Assembly (NCBI RefSeq): GCF_900269665.1 | Contig: NZ_LT985361.1 | Location: forward strand, 4,734,677-4,798,676 | DNA length: 64,000 bases | Direction of reading: 5' to 3' | DNA from: Nocardia suismassiliense | GTDB taxonomy: Bacteria; Actinomycetota; Actinomycetes; Mycobacteriales; Mycobacteriaceae | Part shown: piece by piece, positions 16,315 through 26,965 of the stretch | Layout: every line of letters begins with the position of its first letter | How positions within the stretch are numbered: the first letter of the stretch is position 1 | The notes under the pieces: generated by a model | What the model was told of the DNA's origin: nothing | The model's input: only the letters and a program-made list of their open reading frames with translations | Databases searched by the model: none | Made by a program: the position numbers and the translations under genes

Positions 16315-16986
16315 ATGGCCGTGATCCACGAGACCACGATGGTGCCCACCAAAGTCGAGTTGTTGGCCTCGTGGTTGCCGACGAGGTCGTGGTATCGCGG
16401 CAGCGCTCGCCCGGTGCTGCAGCGGACCGGGGGTTTCCGGCTCGACGATCCGGCCGGGGAGGTCGGGATCGAATTCATGGTCGTAACCGACACTTCGGTC
16501 GAAGAGCCGGTCACCTACCAGGTGCCGTTCGCCTATCGCGGCGCACCGCGCGACGGCGCCGAGGACGCGCTGATCGGCACGTCGATGCACGGTGTGCTCG
16601 GGAAACGCTGGCTCTACGACGGGACGCGTGACCCGGTGGTGGTGGCGCAGATTCTGGCCCTGCTCGGCGGATCGGCACAGCCGCAGGCGCAGCATGCCAG
16701 CGCGACGGTGGATGAATCGGTCGCGGTGAGCACACCCGACATCGCCGTTCCCACACTGGAATCGGAGCCGGTGGTGGCGGAAGACGGATCGTCGCGCACG
16801 GACATCATGGTCGGTGCCCAGGTGCCTGGCAGCACCGCGATCGTGCGGGTGAACCGGGTTCTGCAACCCGGTGACGAGTCCTCCGACCGGGCCGGTGCCG
16901 GTCACGTCACCGCATCATGGCAGTCGCCGGACGGTACTTCGGTGCGTGGCGTGTTCCTGTCCTTCGAAGGTCACGTGGAGAGTTAA
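16315..16986 (+). CDS. Maltokinase N-terminal cap-like domain protein
   Basis: 223 aa. MAVIHETTMVPTKVELLASWLPTRSWYRG, then GGFRLDDPAGEVGIEFMVV and GTSMHGVLGKRWLYDGTRDPVVVAQILALL, match the small beta-rich domain that caps mycobacterial maltokinase. Here it stands alone with an added ~90-residue beta segment. Such stand-alone proteins are common in actinobacteria and their function is unknown. There is no kinase domain, so catalytic phosphorylation is unlikely. It has its own intergenic spaces on both sides. Confidence 0.75.
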   Translation: MAVIHETTMVPTKVELLASWLPTRSWYRGSARPVLQRTGGFRLDDPAGEVGIEFMVVTDTSVEEPVTYQVPFAYRGAPRDGAEDALIGTSMHGVLGKRWLYDGTRDPVVVAQILALLGGSAQPQAQHASATVDESVAVSTPDIAVPTLESEPVVAEDGSSRTDIMVGAQVPGSTAIVRVNRVLQPGDESSDRAGAGHVTASWQSPDGTSVRGVFLSFEGHVES

Positions 16987-17177
16987 CGAGACCTGTGAAA
17001 GAGGATGGGCCGCAAGGCTGTCCGCCGACCCAGTGGGGTGTTTGCCGAAGTAGCGACACCGTAATGGTCGGGCTTCTCGCCGGTTGCGACGCACCGACTG
17101 GTTGTCGTGACTGCCGACTATGACCCGGCGTCTGCCACCTCTGTCCCGACCGTGACGACGGCTATTACTGTCGAGGA

Positions 17178-19115
<1,938 letters not shown>

Positions 19116-19341
19116 TTGTCGGGGTCGGAACGCCGGAATGCTCAAGCCTTGAATCATCAGGGACGCTTCACGTGAGCATCTGGCAACGGTCTAGCAACTC
19201 GCACGGGTGGTCGTTGGCGTGACCGCCCGAGCAGTCCAGCGGTCCCGCGAGAGTGCCGACTACGCCCGATGATCGAGACTCGGCGCACCGAGTGAAAGCA
19301 AACACGCGGCTAACCGAACGGCTCGGCCATATCATGTAGCT

Positions 19342-19944
19342 ATGCCCGAAAACGAGCTCGGAGGGCGTACGGAACCACTGGCCGGCGGTGTCCGGCAGGC
19401 GATAGTGGTCGCCGGTGCCTGCTCGATGATCGTGGGTGTGGTCATAGCGATATGGCCGCACAAATCGCTGCCGACCGCGGAGCTGCTTTTCGGCCTCTAC
19501 CTGCTGCTCAACGGCGGACTGCAGATAGTCGTCGCATTCGGCGCCAAAATCGCGCCCGCCCTGCGCGTGCTCGTCTTTGCCAGCGGAGTGGTGTCGTTGT
19601 TGCTCGCCATGCTGTGCTTCAACGGCGGCAATTCGGCACTGCTGCTGTCGTTCTGGATCGCCCTGGCGTGGTCGATCCGCGGCATCTGCCACGCGACAGT
19701 CGCCGTCTGGGCAACCAACCTGGCCGGCGGCGGCAGGCAGGAAGTGTTCGGCCTGGCCACCATGCTGCTCGGCATTGTCGTCGGCGTACTGCCCTTCGAC
19801 TCGGTGGACGTGCTCGGCCTGGTGGTAGGGCTGTTCCTCATCCTGATCGGAACCATGGAGGTGCTCAGCGTCGCTGCGGTACGCCACGGTGTGGTGGACC
19901 TGACCGGAGTGTCGCGGATGCGCGCGGTTCGCCTGGATCCCTGA
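19342..19944 (+). CDS. HdeD/DUF308 family membrane protein
   Basis: 200 aa with six hydrophobic helices, such as AIVVAGACSMIVGVVIAIWP, LLFGLYLLLNGGLQIVVAFG and VFASGVVSLLLAMLCF. The repeated pattern of short helices with WP, GLYLLLNG and FWIALAWSIRGI motifs is that of the HdeD (DUF308) family, inner-membrane proteins linked to acid resistance in E. coli. Its actinobacterial role is unproven. A gene-free repeat array begins right after it. Confidence 0.8.
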   Translation: MPENELGGRTEPLAGGVRQAIVVAGACSMIVGVVIAIWPHKSLPTAELLFGLYLLLNGGLQIVVAFGAKIAPALRVLVFASGVVSLLLAMLCFNGGNSALLLSFWIALAWSIRGICHATVAVWATNLAGGGRQEVFGLATMLLGIVVGVLPFDSVDVLGLVVGLFLILIGTMEVLSVAAVRHGVVDLTGVSRMRAVRLDP

Positions 19945-21171
19945 ACGCGACTTTCCGGGCACGCGAAGCTGAATCTGGTCTCGTGCAAACGAAGCTGTAG
20001 GGGAACTGTCGGAATATGGCCGTTGCATACAGTCCGACCCGATTCCTCGAGCGGCAGTTCCGCATGCACCGCCACGATGCCGACGTAAGGGTCTACCTGC
20101 GTGATGAGACAGCACGCGGCACTCTGCAAATGTGGCTGCGCGGCCCGATTCTTGAGCGGCAATTCCGCAGGCACCGCCACGATGCTGACGTGTGCGTCTG
20201 CCTGCGTGGTGTGACAGTGCGCGGCACCAAATGGCTGCGCGTTTCATGATCAACGCAAGGCCCGCAGCACCGCTCAAGTAACTCCGCCATCGTGCCCCGC
20301 ACGACGCGAAGTCCGACGGCGAACGGAACACGCACGATGCTGACGTGAGCGTCTGCCTGCGTGGTGTGACAGTGCGCGGCACCAAATGGCTGCGCGTTTC
20401 ATGATCAACGCGGCAAGGCCCGCAGCACCGCTCGAGTAACTCCGCCATCGTGCCTCACACGACGCGAAGTCCGACGGCGAGCGGGACACGGTGGCAGAGA
20501 AGTACGAGTGGGGGCGCCGTCATGTCCCGTTCGACGCGAAGCCGGACGGCGAACGGGACACGGTGGCAGTAAACCCGTCGAGACAGGACGCCACTGTGTC
20601 CAGTTGGCACAGCCGGTGCAGTGGCTGCGCATCTTATGTTCAACGGCGCAAAGTTCTCGGCATCGCCCGAGTAGCTCCGCCCCCGTGCCCCGCACGGCAT
20701 GGAGCCGGACCTCGAGCGGGACGCGGGGGCGGAGAAGTACGAGTGGTGAGGCCGTCGAGTCCCGTTCGACGCGGAGTCTGCGGCGAGCGGGACACGGTGG
20801 CTGTAAACGTCGAGACAGGCCGCCACGGTGTCTGGTCGTGGCACAGCTAATGCGGCGTCTGCTAATGCGGCGTCTGCGCATTTCATGTTCAACGGCGCAA
20901 GGGTCTCGGCATCGCTCGAGTAGCTCCGCCATCATGCCCCGCACGGCATTGAGCCGGACGGCGAGTGGGACATGGTGGTGGAGAAGTGCGAGTGGGGGCT
21001 CGATTATGTCCCGTTCGGCACGGAGTCCGGCGGCGAGCGGGACATCGCGGTGGCGGTTCGCCTCGACACGTGGTCACACAACCTCGTGCACACCGTGCCG
21101 ACATGCGCTCGGGGAAGATGCGTAGCGCATTACGGTGGTGCCGGTCCCGTGCACGGGGTTGACTGAATAGC
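19945..21171. repeat. Intergenic array of the hairpin repeat family (locus B)
   Basis: About 1.1 kb (from ~20038) of diverged direct and inverted repeats replaces coding sequence. One block of 155 bp at 20178-20332 is repeated almost exactly from 20333, and a shorter related block starts near 20038. Units of about 72 bp, for example from GAGCGGGACACGGTGGCAGA near 20479, contain the arms GCGGGACA and TGTCCCG. They are the reverse complement of the unit at 41.6-43.0 kb. ATGATCAACG or ATGTTCAACGG occurs at unit boundaries near 20247, 20402, 20632 and 20885. Open frames on both strands here follow the repeats and are not believed. Confidence 0.85.
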
Positions 21172-22593
21172 ATGGCATTCCAGCAACGTCCGCTTCGATC
21201 GCCGGCCGAGCTGATCGTGGTCACCAACGGTGCGGACACCGCGCTCACGTCGGCTGTCTTGCGCGAAAGTGAGAGCACCGAGGCGCGGTTGGCCGCGCTG
21301 CTGCCTGAGGGGGGTCGGCTTGCGCGGATCTTCGGTCCGGCCAACCGTCTGCCTGCTCGCGTGGCGGGCACTTCGCATGAGCCTGTTGCCGCGGTGTATC
21401 TGCAGTACTTCGCCGTGCACGGCGTCACCGAGGATCTCGACGCGGTCGCCGCCCGGCTGCGTGAAGACGACGCGGTCGACGGCGCCTACGTCAAACCGCC
21501 CGCCGAACCGCCGATCGCGCCGGACGGTGCGCCGGCTGCGCGGGTCGACGACGCGCCGCCGGTGACCCCGAATTTCCAAGCGCGCCAGGGCTACATCGAA
21601 CCCGCACCGCAGGGTGTCGACGCTCGGTGGGCGTGGACCATGCCGGGCGGACGCGGTCAGGGTGTGCGCGTGATCGATATCGAAGGTGCGTGGCAATTCA
21701 CTCACGAAGACCTGATGATCGGCCAGGGCGGAGTGATCGGCGGCAACCCTTCACCGGATCGAGGCTGGCGTGACCACGGCACCGCGGTCGCGGGCGAGAT
21801 CAGCGGGGACGTGAACGCCTACGGCATCACCGGTATCGCACCCGACGCCCTCATTCGCGCGGTATCGATCTTCGGACCTGGCTCGGCCGCCGCGATCCGC
21901 ACCGCCGCCGACGCGCTCGGTGCAGGCGATGTCATCTTGCTCGAACTGCACCGTCCCGGACCGCGATTCGACTATGCGGGCCGCCCGGACCAAGCGGGCT
22001 ACATCGCGATCGAATGGTGGCCCGACGATCTCGCGGCGATTCGCTACGCCGGCGCCCGCGGCGTCATCGTGGTGGAAGCGGCCGGAAACGGTGCCGAAGA
22101 CCTCGACGCCGCCCTCTACGACCGGCGCCCCGCCGAGTTTCCGGCCTCGTGGCGCAACCCGTTTCGCGGTGGCCCGGCCGACTCGGGTGCGATCGTCGTC
22201 GGAGCGGGTGCGCCACCGCAGGGCTTCCACGGCCGCGACCACGGTCCCGGTCGGTCCCGGCTGGCCTTCTCCAACTTCGGTTCCCGCGCCGACGCCCAGG
22301 GCTGGGGCAGGGAAGTGACCACCACCGGCTACGGCGATTTGCAGGGCGGTTCCGACGAAGACCTCTGGTACACCGACGTCTTCAGCGGAACCTCCAGCGC
22401 CTCACCGATCGTCACCGGCGCGATCGCGAGTTATCAAGGCATCAGCGCGGTCGCCGATTCCCGCAAAACGCCCGCCGAGATACGTGCGCTGCTGCGGGCC
22501 ACCGGATCAGCGCAGACCAGCGCGCCAGGTCGTCCGGCGAGTCAGCGGATCGGCAACCTGCCCGATCTGAAAGCCATGGCCGCGCCCTACTGA
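21172..22593 (+). CDS. Subtilisin-like (S8) serine protease
   Basis: 473 aa. The catalytic triad is visible as Asp169 (GVRVIDIEGA), His202 (RDHGTAVAGEI) and Ser408 (FSGTSSASPIV), with the oxyanion Asn in EAAGNGAED near 306. Residues 1-150 form an N-terminal region that may be an inhibitory prodomain. No signal peptide or membrane anchor is evident, which is unusual since most S8 proteases are exported, so it may act inside the cell or be exported by another route. It follows the 1.1-kb repeat array and converges with the lipoprotein gene. Confidence 0.88.
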   Translation: MAFQQRPLRSPAELIVVTNGADTALTSAVLRESESTEARLAALLPEGGRLARIFGPANRLPARVAGTSHEPVAAVYLQYFAVHGVTEDLDAVAARLREDDAVDGAYVKPPAEPPIAPDGAPAARVDDAPPVTPNFQARQGYIEPAPQGVDARWAWTMPGGRGQGVRVIDIEGAWQFTHEDLMIGQGGVIGGNPSPDRGWRDHGTAVAGEISGDVNAYGITGIAPDALIRAVSIFGPGSAAAIRTAADALGAGDVILLELHRPGPRFDYAGRPDQAGYIAIEWWPDDLAAIRYAGARGVIVVEAAGNGAEDLDAALYDRRPAEFPASWRNPFRGGPADSGAIVVGAGAPPQGFHGRDHGPGRSRLAFSNFGSRADAQGWGREVTTTGYGDLQGGSDEDLWYTDVFSGTSSASPIVTGAIASYQGISAVADSRKTPAEIRALLRATGSAQTSAPGRPASQRIGNLPDLKAMAAPY

Positions 22594-22610
22594 CTGACCC
22601 CCAGCGGGGA

Positions 22611-23516
22611 TCATCGATCGGTGCCCGCACCCCAACTCGGAAGCTGAGCAGTCTGTTTCTGATCGGTGAGCTGGCGGGCGTTGCTGCCGTCGCTGTTCAT
22701 CACCCAGATCTGGGCGCCCGGCTCGGGTGCCGGGTTGCGGGTGTAGACGATCTTCGAGCCGTCTGGCGAAAACGCCGGGTGCACCGTCGCGTCATCGGTG
22801 AGCGGACGAACATCGGCGCCATTGGCATTCATCACGTAGATCTCGGAGCGGTTCTTCCCACCCCGGTTACTGGTGAAGACGATCTTCGTGGCGTCGGGCG
22901 TGAAGATCGGGTCGGAGTTCCAGAACGGATCCGCCAGCAGCTGCCGCGCGTGTGTTCCATCGGCTGCCATCACCCAGATGGCGCCGGTCCTGGTGAACAG
23001 AATTTTCGAACCGTCGGGGGAGAACGCGGGATTCTGTGACGAGGCTTGGCCGGGGCCGGGTGGGGCCGTCGGATCCGGCGGTGCGGTGAGCTGCTTCAGG
23101 TCGCTGCCGTCGGTATTGATCGCATAGATGGCACCGCCGCGGGCGAAGGCGATCCGGGAGCCATCGGGGGAGAATTTGGGGCCGTAGCCACCGTCGGTGA
23201 GTCGCCGCACGTCACTGCCGTCCGGATCCATCGTGGAAATGGCGGTGCCACCGACCACGATCCTCGATCCGTCGGGGGAGAAGCTCGGATGGTTGCCCTC
23301 GCCGATCCGAACAACATCGGTGCCATCGGGATTCATGACGAAGATCGATTGCCAGCCGTCCTGGAACACCACCTTCTCCGTGCGTCGCGGCTGCTCGGAC
23401 CGGGGTGACTGGTCCGGGTTCGACGGTGGCTCCGAGTTCGAACCGCACCCGACGATCAGTCCGGACAGCGCAACGCCGACAACCACCTGCCGTAGCGCGA
23501 CTTTCACTTTCCGCAT
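22611..23516 (-). CDS. TolB-like WD40/PD40 repeat lipoprotein
   Basis: 301 aa. MRKVKVALRQVVVGVALSGLIVGC is a lipoprotein signal ending in the lipobox IVGC, so Cys24 should be lipidated and the protein held on the outer face of the membrane. The mature part consists of WD40-like beta-propeller (PD40) repeats: HPSFSPDGSRIVVGG, PKFSPDGSRIAFAR, PAFSPDGSKILFTR, PIFTPDATKIVFTS and PAFSPDGSKIVYTR, each preceded by a DGTD/DGSD motif. The frame is open 129 codons upstream, but the signal sequence and AGGTTGG at 8-14 nt support ATG 23516. Ligand or partner is unknown. Confidence 0.88.
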   Translation of the reverse strand: MRKVKVALRQVVVGVALSGLIVGCGSNSEPPSNPDQSPRSEQPRRTEKVVFQDGWQSIFVMNPDGTDVVRIGEGNHPSFSPDGSRIVVGGTAISTMDPDGSDVRRLTDGGYGPKFSPDGSRIAFARGGAIYAINTDGSDLKQLTAPPDPTAPPGPGQASSQNPAFSPDGSKILFTRTGAIWVMAADGTHARQLLADPFWNSDPIFTPDATKIVFTSNRGGKNRSEIYVMNANGADVRPLTDDATVHPAFSPDGSKIVYTRNPAPEPGAQIWVMNSDGSNARQLTDQKQTAQLPSWGAGTDR

Positions 23517-23576
23517 GCCGACCAACCTAGCCACGCGAACCTCCGCGCAGCGAACAATTCCGGGACCGTGCCAAGC

Positions 23577-23820
23577 TGTTCGGCGCGTTCCGAGTAGATC
23601 GAGCATGCGACGGCGGGTCGAGACGACCAGGCCGACGATCGCGTCTGGCGACGGCCTGCCTGTGGGCCACGCTGGCTCAGCGGCGCGACCGAACGAGACG
23701 CGATGGCCGGGCACCATCAGCGCGTCGAAGCCTTCTGCCTCGGGCGGCGACTGCCCCGGATGGCGCAGCATGCGAACTGGCGCCGCATGCCACGGCATGA
23801 TCGGCCACCCATAGCGGAGT
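23577..23820 (-). pseudogene. Possible decayed DJ-1/PfpI-like fragment
   Basis: On the minus strand the segment reading PWHAAPVRMLRHPGQSPPEA, FDALMVPGHR, then GRPSPDAIVGLVVSTRRRML resembles the middle of a DJ-1/PfpI-type amidotransferase-like protein. That family has FDALLLPGG and then a GRPVAAICHG nucleophile elbow. The Cys-containing elbow is missing and both ends are absent. It is open in frame with the lipoprotein gene downstream, but the lipoprotein has its own start. The assignment is weak. Confidence 0.3.
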
Positions 23821-23932
23821 GTGCCCCTACCCCCTATCGAGTAGCCCCTACCTGCGGATTCGAGTAGTCGAGCACTCGTGGCAGCGGCCCCCGATGTCGG
23901 CACTCTGAGGGTGCGGAGAAAGGAGCGAAATC

Positions 23933-23995
23933 ATGAGCGAGCGAATCGACAACGCAGTCGCTGATGCGATGAGCGAGAGCGAGGCGGGGTCATGA
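23933..23995 (+). CDS. 20-codon micro-ORF translationally coupled to the next gene
   Basis: ATG 23933 follows a strong ribosome site (AAAGGAGCG) and encodes MSERIDNAVADAMSESEAGS. Its TGA overlaps the ATG of the next gene in the tetranucleotide ATGA. A similar mini-frame (MSERAIASEEQS) couples nuoD to nuoE at 57436-57474. Such mini-frames with both ends overlapping genes are reminiscent of mycobacterial MIRU elements. It is likely a coupling device rather than a functional peptide, but a real peptide is possible. Confidence 0.55.
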   Translation: MSERIDNAVADAMSESEAGS

Positions 23996-24756
23996 GCGCC
24001 ATTCATATTCGTACGTCCGGACATCATCAGCCCGGACTCGCAGGCGGCGCGGGCACGCACGGCATGGTCGCCTTCGGCACCGGCCTCGACTGCTACCTCT
24101 CGTACCGTCCGACGTTCCAGTCGCCCTACAACTACCAGGTGCTGCTCGAGGTCGCACTCGACGAACGCGGCAGCCGGGCGCTCGGCGCGGACCGGCGGTC
24201 CGGCTACACCGGCATTCACACGTTCGATCCCGAGGATTTCCCGATCGCGGAGCTCGACCCGGGGCGTGCGCGCCCGCGCAAGTCGTTCCGCGGCACCCTG
24301 ATCCGGGGCAGGCGCGAACGCGACGGCATCGCGATCGCCGGCGACGTACTCGCCACCGTGCGGCGCGTCGTCCACTTCGCCGAACTCGATCCGGATCGCG
24401 AACGTGGTCGCGGACTGCTCACGCATCTGTGCTTCGGTCGGCCGAGCCGGATGTATCTGGCACATCACATCGCCCGTCAGCCGAGCTTCGACCAGATCGT
24501 TTCGGCCTGGATCGTGCCGGGAACGGTGACCGACCTGCTCGGCGAGCCACTCGCGGACGAGGTCGTCCGGAAGACCTTCGAGCAGGCACAGCCGATCATC
24601 CTCGGGCAGCGCGAGTTCACCGGCATGCGGTTGCGCGCCGGGGAGCTGGCCGTCGCGGCGTTCCCGGCGACTGCGGCATCCGGTGGCGCACAAGGATTTC
24701 TGGCCGAGATCGCGGTCGAACGGCAGATCTACCTGGAGGTCGCCGATCTGGCGTGA
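23992..24756 (+). CDS. Conserved-looking protein of unknown function
   Basis: 254 aa. It begins MSAIHIRTSGHHQPGLAGGAG and contains GTGLDCYLSYRPTFQSPYNYQVLLEVALDE, a central RRVVHFAELDPDRERGRGLLTHLCFGRPSRMYLAHHIARQPSFD, and a C-terminal FLAEIAVERQIYLEVADLA. It is a soluble, mixed alpha/beta sequence with no membrane segment. I do not recognise a family. Codon use is normal for the window. It overlaps the upstream 20-codon frame by 4 bp and lies 119 bp before the DUF418 membrane-protein gene, which may be expressed with it. Confidence 0.75.
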   Translation: MSAIHIRTSGHHQPGLAGGAGTHGMVAFGTGLDCYLSYRPTFQSPYNYQVLLEVALDERGSRALGADRRSGYTGIHTFDPEDFPIAELDPGRARPRKSFRGTLIRGRRERDGIAIAGDVLATVRRVVHFAELDPDRERGRGLLTHLCFGRPSRMYLAHHIARQPSFDQIVSAWIVPGTVTDLLGEPLADEVVRKTFEQAQPIILGQREFTGMRLRAGELAVAAFPATAASGGAQGFLAEIAVERQIYLEVADLA

Positions 24757-24875
24757 CCGCCGGGTGGCTATTGTCAATACGCCGCAGGTCGCAGTCGCGG
24801 CACCCTGGAGGTCGGCGCGTTTGTCAGCCCGTTGACGGACGCGCGGTTCCGGTTCGGAAGGATAACTTCACTGGT

Positions 24876-26090
24876 ATGTCCGAATCGGTTCTCCCCGCTG
24901 CGGTCTCGGGTCGGCGGATCGCGGAGGTCGACATTCTCCGGGGATTCGCGCTGTTCGGCATCCTCATCACCAATGTGCTCGTCGCAAGCGCTCTGTGGTC
25001 GTACGCCGGGACGAGCAACAATCCGCAACCGCGCTTCGACAGTCGCCTCGACCACACGGTGCACGCGGTGGTCGAAGCCTTGTTCTCCGGCCGGTTCTAT
25101 CTGCTGTTCGCGTTCTTGTTCGGCTACTCGTTCACCCTGCAGATCGCGGCGGCCCAGCGCGCGGGAGTTTCCGCCAATGCGCGACTGTTGCGCCGCTGCC
25201 TCGCGTTGATGGTGATCGGGCTGGTGCACGCGTTCTTGCTGTGGATCGGTGAGATCCTCACCTTGTACGCGTTCCTGTGCCTGATCCTGATCCCGCTGAA
25301 GAAACTGAAGCCGCGCACCGCCGTGATCACCGGGGCGGTGCTGTATGTGGTGTGGTGCGGGTGGAGTTTCCTGCCGGCCGAGGACGACAAAATGGCGGCG
25401 CTGTCCGGGTTGTTCGACCTCCAGCGGATCCACGACGGATATACCGGCACCCTCGAAGAAACCCTCGGCACCCAGATATGGCTCGCGCCGATATTCATCG
25501 GCCTGATCTGGTTCACCCAGGGCCTCACCAGCCTCGGCATGTTCCTGATCGGTATGGCGGCAGGGAAACGGCAGCTGTTCAGCGACCGGGAAACGTTGCG
25601 GCGGTGGGCACCTTGGTTCCTGGTCGTCGGCCTAGGGGTCGGTTTGCCGGTGTCGCTGGGCAGCTTCGCCGGGTCGATGAACTGGATGCTGATGCCGAGC
25701 GTGTGGCCTGGTATTCAGCAGCTGGTCAATCCGCTGATGACGTTCGCCTACATCGCGGGCATCATCTGCCTCACCCAGTCTCCGCGCACCGCGACCATGA
25801 TCGGGCACCTTGCGCCTGCTGGGCGGATGGCGGCTTCCAACTACATCGGGCAATCCATCGTGCTCATGCTGATCTACACCGGTTATGGGCTGGCGTTGGT
25901 CGACGAGATTCCCCCGCTCGGCGTCGTCGCCATTGCTTTGGTCACCTACGCCGCGCAGCTGGCGTTGAGTACCTGGTGGTTGCGTGATCACCAGTACGGG
26001 CCGGTGGAGTGGGTGCTGCGGGCCGCTACCTATCTGTCGCGTCCGCAGTGGTGGCGGAATCCGGAACAGGTTCCGGCACAGGCGGATTGA
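24876..26090 (+). CDS. DUF418 family membrane protein
   Basis: 404 aa. It starts RRIAEVDILRGFALFGILITNVL, the typical opening of DUF418/YeiB-like proteins, with ARLLRRCLALMVIGLVHAFLLW further on. Roughly nine to ten hydrophobic helices follow. The C-terminal DUF418 region includes GRMAASNYIGQSIVLMLIYTGYGL and ends YGPVEWVLRAATY. These integral inner-membrane proteins are predicted acyltransferase-like or transport proteins without a proven role. The frame is open far upstream, but AGGATAAC before ATG 24876 and the family N-terminus fix the start. Confidence 0.85.
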   Translation: MSESVLPAAVSGRRIAEVDILRGFALFGILITNVLVASALWSYAGTSNNPQPRFDSRLDHTVHAVVEALFSGRFYLLFAFLFGYSFTLQIAAAQRAGVSANARLLRRCLALMVIGLVHAFLLWIGEILTLYAFLCLILIPLKKLKPRTAVITGAVLYVVWCGWSFLPAEDDKMAALSGLFDLQRIHDGYTGTLEETLGTQIWLAPIFIGLIWFTQGLTSLGMFLIGMAAGKRQLFSDRETLRRWAPWFLVVGLGVGLPVSLGSFAGSMNWMLMPSVWPGIQQLVNPLMTFAYIAGIICLTQSPRTATMIGHLAPAGRMAASNYIGQSIVLMLIYTGYGLALVDEIPPLGVVAIALVTYAAQLALSTWWLRDHQYGPVEWVLRAATYLSRPQWWRNPEQVPAQAD

Positions 26091-26280
26091 CGCCGAACTA
26101 GGCGTGGCACCGGCTATCGACAGAAGCGCGGCCCGCGCCCATGCTGACCAGCAGCGCGAGGGGTGCGCAACGGTGGCCCGCGATGCGGTTTCCCGAACCG
26201 ATAGATTCAGATGGAACCGTCGGCGACCCGGGCACGTCCAACCTTGCATAGAGTGCCCCGACCCCCCTTAGGAGCATCCG

Positions 26281-26610
26281 TTGACCGAGAGCGCCGCCAA
26301 CGCGGCACCGAACACCTTCAACCTGGTGCCTGACCACGTCAGCGACGCCGGCCGCTGCGTGCAGACCACCGCCCAGAACCTCATCAACGGTTTGCGCTCG
26401 GCCTCGGCCGACGTCACCGCGCTCGAGTCGAGCTGGCGCGGCACCGCGGCGACCGCGTACTCCACCGCGTGGGACGAGGTCCACCGCGGCGCCCTGGACG
26501 TCTTCGAAGCTCTCGCCGACATGGCCGACCTGCTCGGCGTCGTCGTCGACCGCAGCGCCGCCACCGACGCGGCCAATGCCGCCGCGGTCAGTTCGCTGAA
26601 CCTGCCCTGA
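26281..26610 (+). CDS. WXG100 family (Esx-like) protein
   Basis: 109 aa from TTG, preceded by AGGAGCATCCG. Two helices are joined by SSWRGTAATAYSTAW, the WxG turn of ESAT-6/CFP-10 proteins. The N-terminal tail is slightly longer than the 100-residue norm. These proteins form helical hairpin dimers and are exported, or serve as adaptors, by type VII secretion. It is the first gene of a cassette with a second WXG protein and a large effector, and its likely partner is the next gene product. Confidence 0.9.
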   Translation: MTESAANAAPNTFNLVPDHVSDAGRCVQTTAQNLINGLRSASADVTALESSWRGTAATAYSTAWDEVHRGALDVFEALADMADLLGVVVDRSAATDAANAAAVSSLNLP

Positions 26611-26653
26611 CAGTCGTCGATCCGCACCGAGACCCGTTGGGGGACCACGTTCT

Positions 26654-26965
26654 ATGACCGACCAATACCGTGTCGACCTCGCACACCTGGACGCCGTCAC
26701 CGCCAAGGTGGCCGCACTGAACTCCTTCGTCACCGACTCCCTGGCCGAACTGGACCAGCGCATCGCCACCGTGCAATCGACCTGGAACGGTGCCGCCGCC
26801 GACGCGCACGCCACCGCCCACGCCGAATGGGTCGCCGCCGCGGCCCGCATGACCGAAGGACTCGACAAGATGCGCGCCGCCGCAGCGGCCGCCCACGCCT
26901 CCTACGAGAGCGGAACCGCCGCCAACCTCGCGATGCTGGGCCGCAGCGGTCAGGTCGCGCAGTGA
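26654..26965 (+). CDS. WXG100 family (Esx-like) partner protein
   Basis: 103 aa. VDLAHLDAVTAKVAALNSFV, then STWNGAAADAHATAHAEW with the WxG turn, and a C-terminal helix ending AAHASYESGTAANLAML. The C-terminal Y-x3-G-T resembles a weak version of the YxxxD/E export signal. The gene lies 43 bp after the first esx gene. Its TGA overlaps the GTG of the effector gene (GTGA), so all three are probably one operon. It most likely dimerises with the first Esx protein or chaperones the effector. Confidence 0.88.
   Translation: MTDQYRVDLAHLDAVTAKVAALNSFVTDSLAELDQRIATVQSTWNGAAADAHATAHAEWVAAAARMTEGLDKMRAAAAAAHASYESGTAANLAMLGRSGQVAQ

Noticed and set aside
20405..20944. Open frames of 145-205 codons on both strands inside the 20-21 kb array
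   Set aside because: They follow the repeat units, are Arg/Cys-rich, exist on both strands at once and lack ribosome sites and families.
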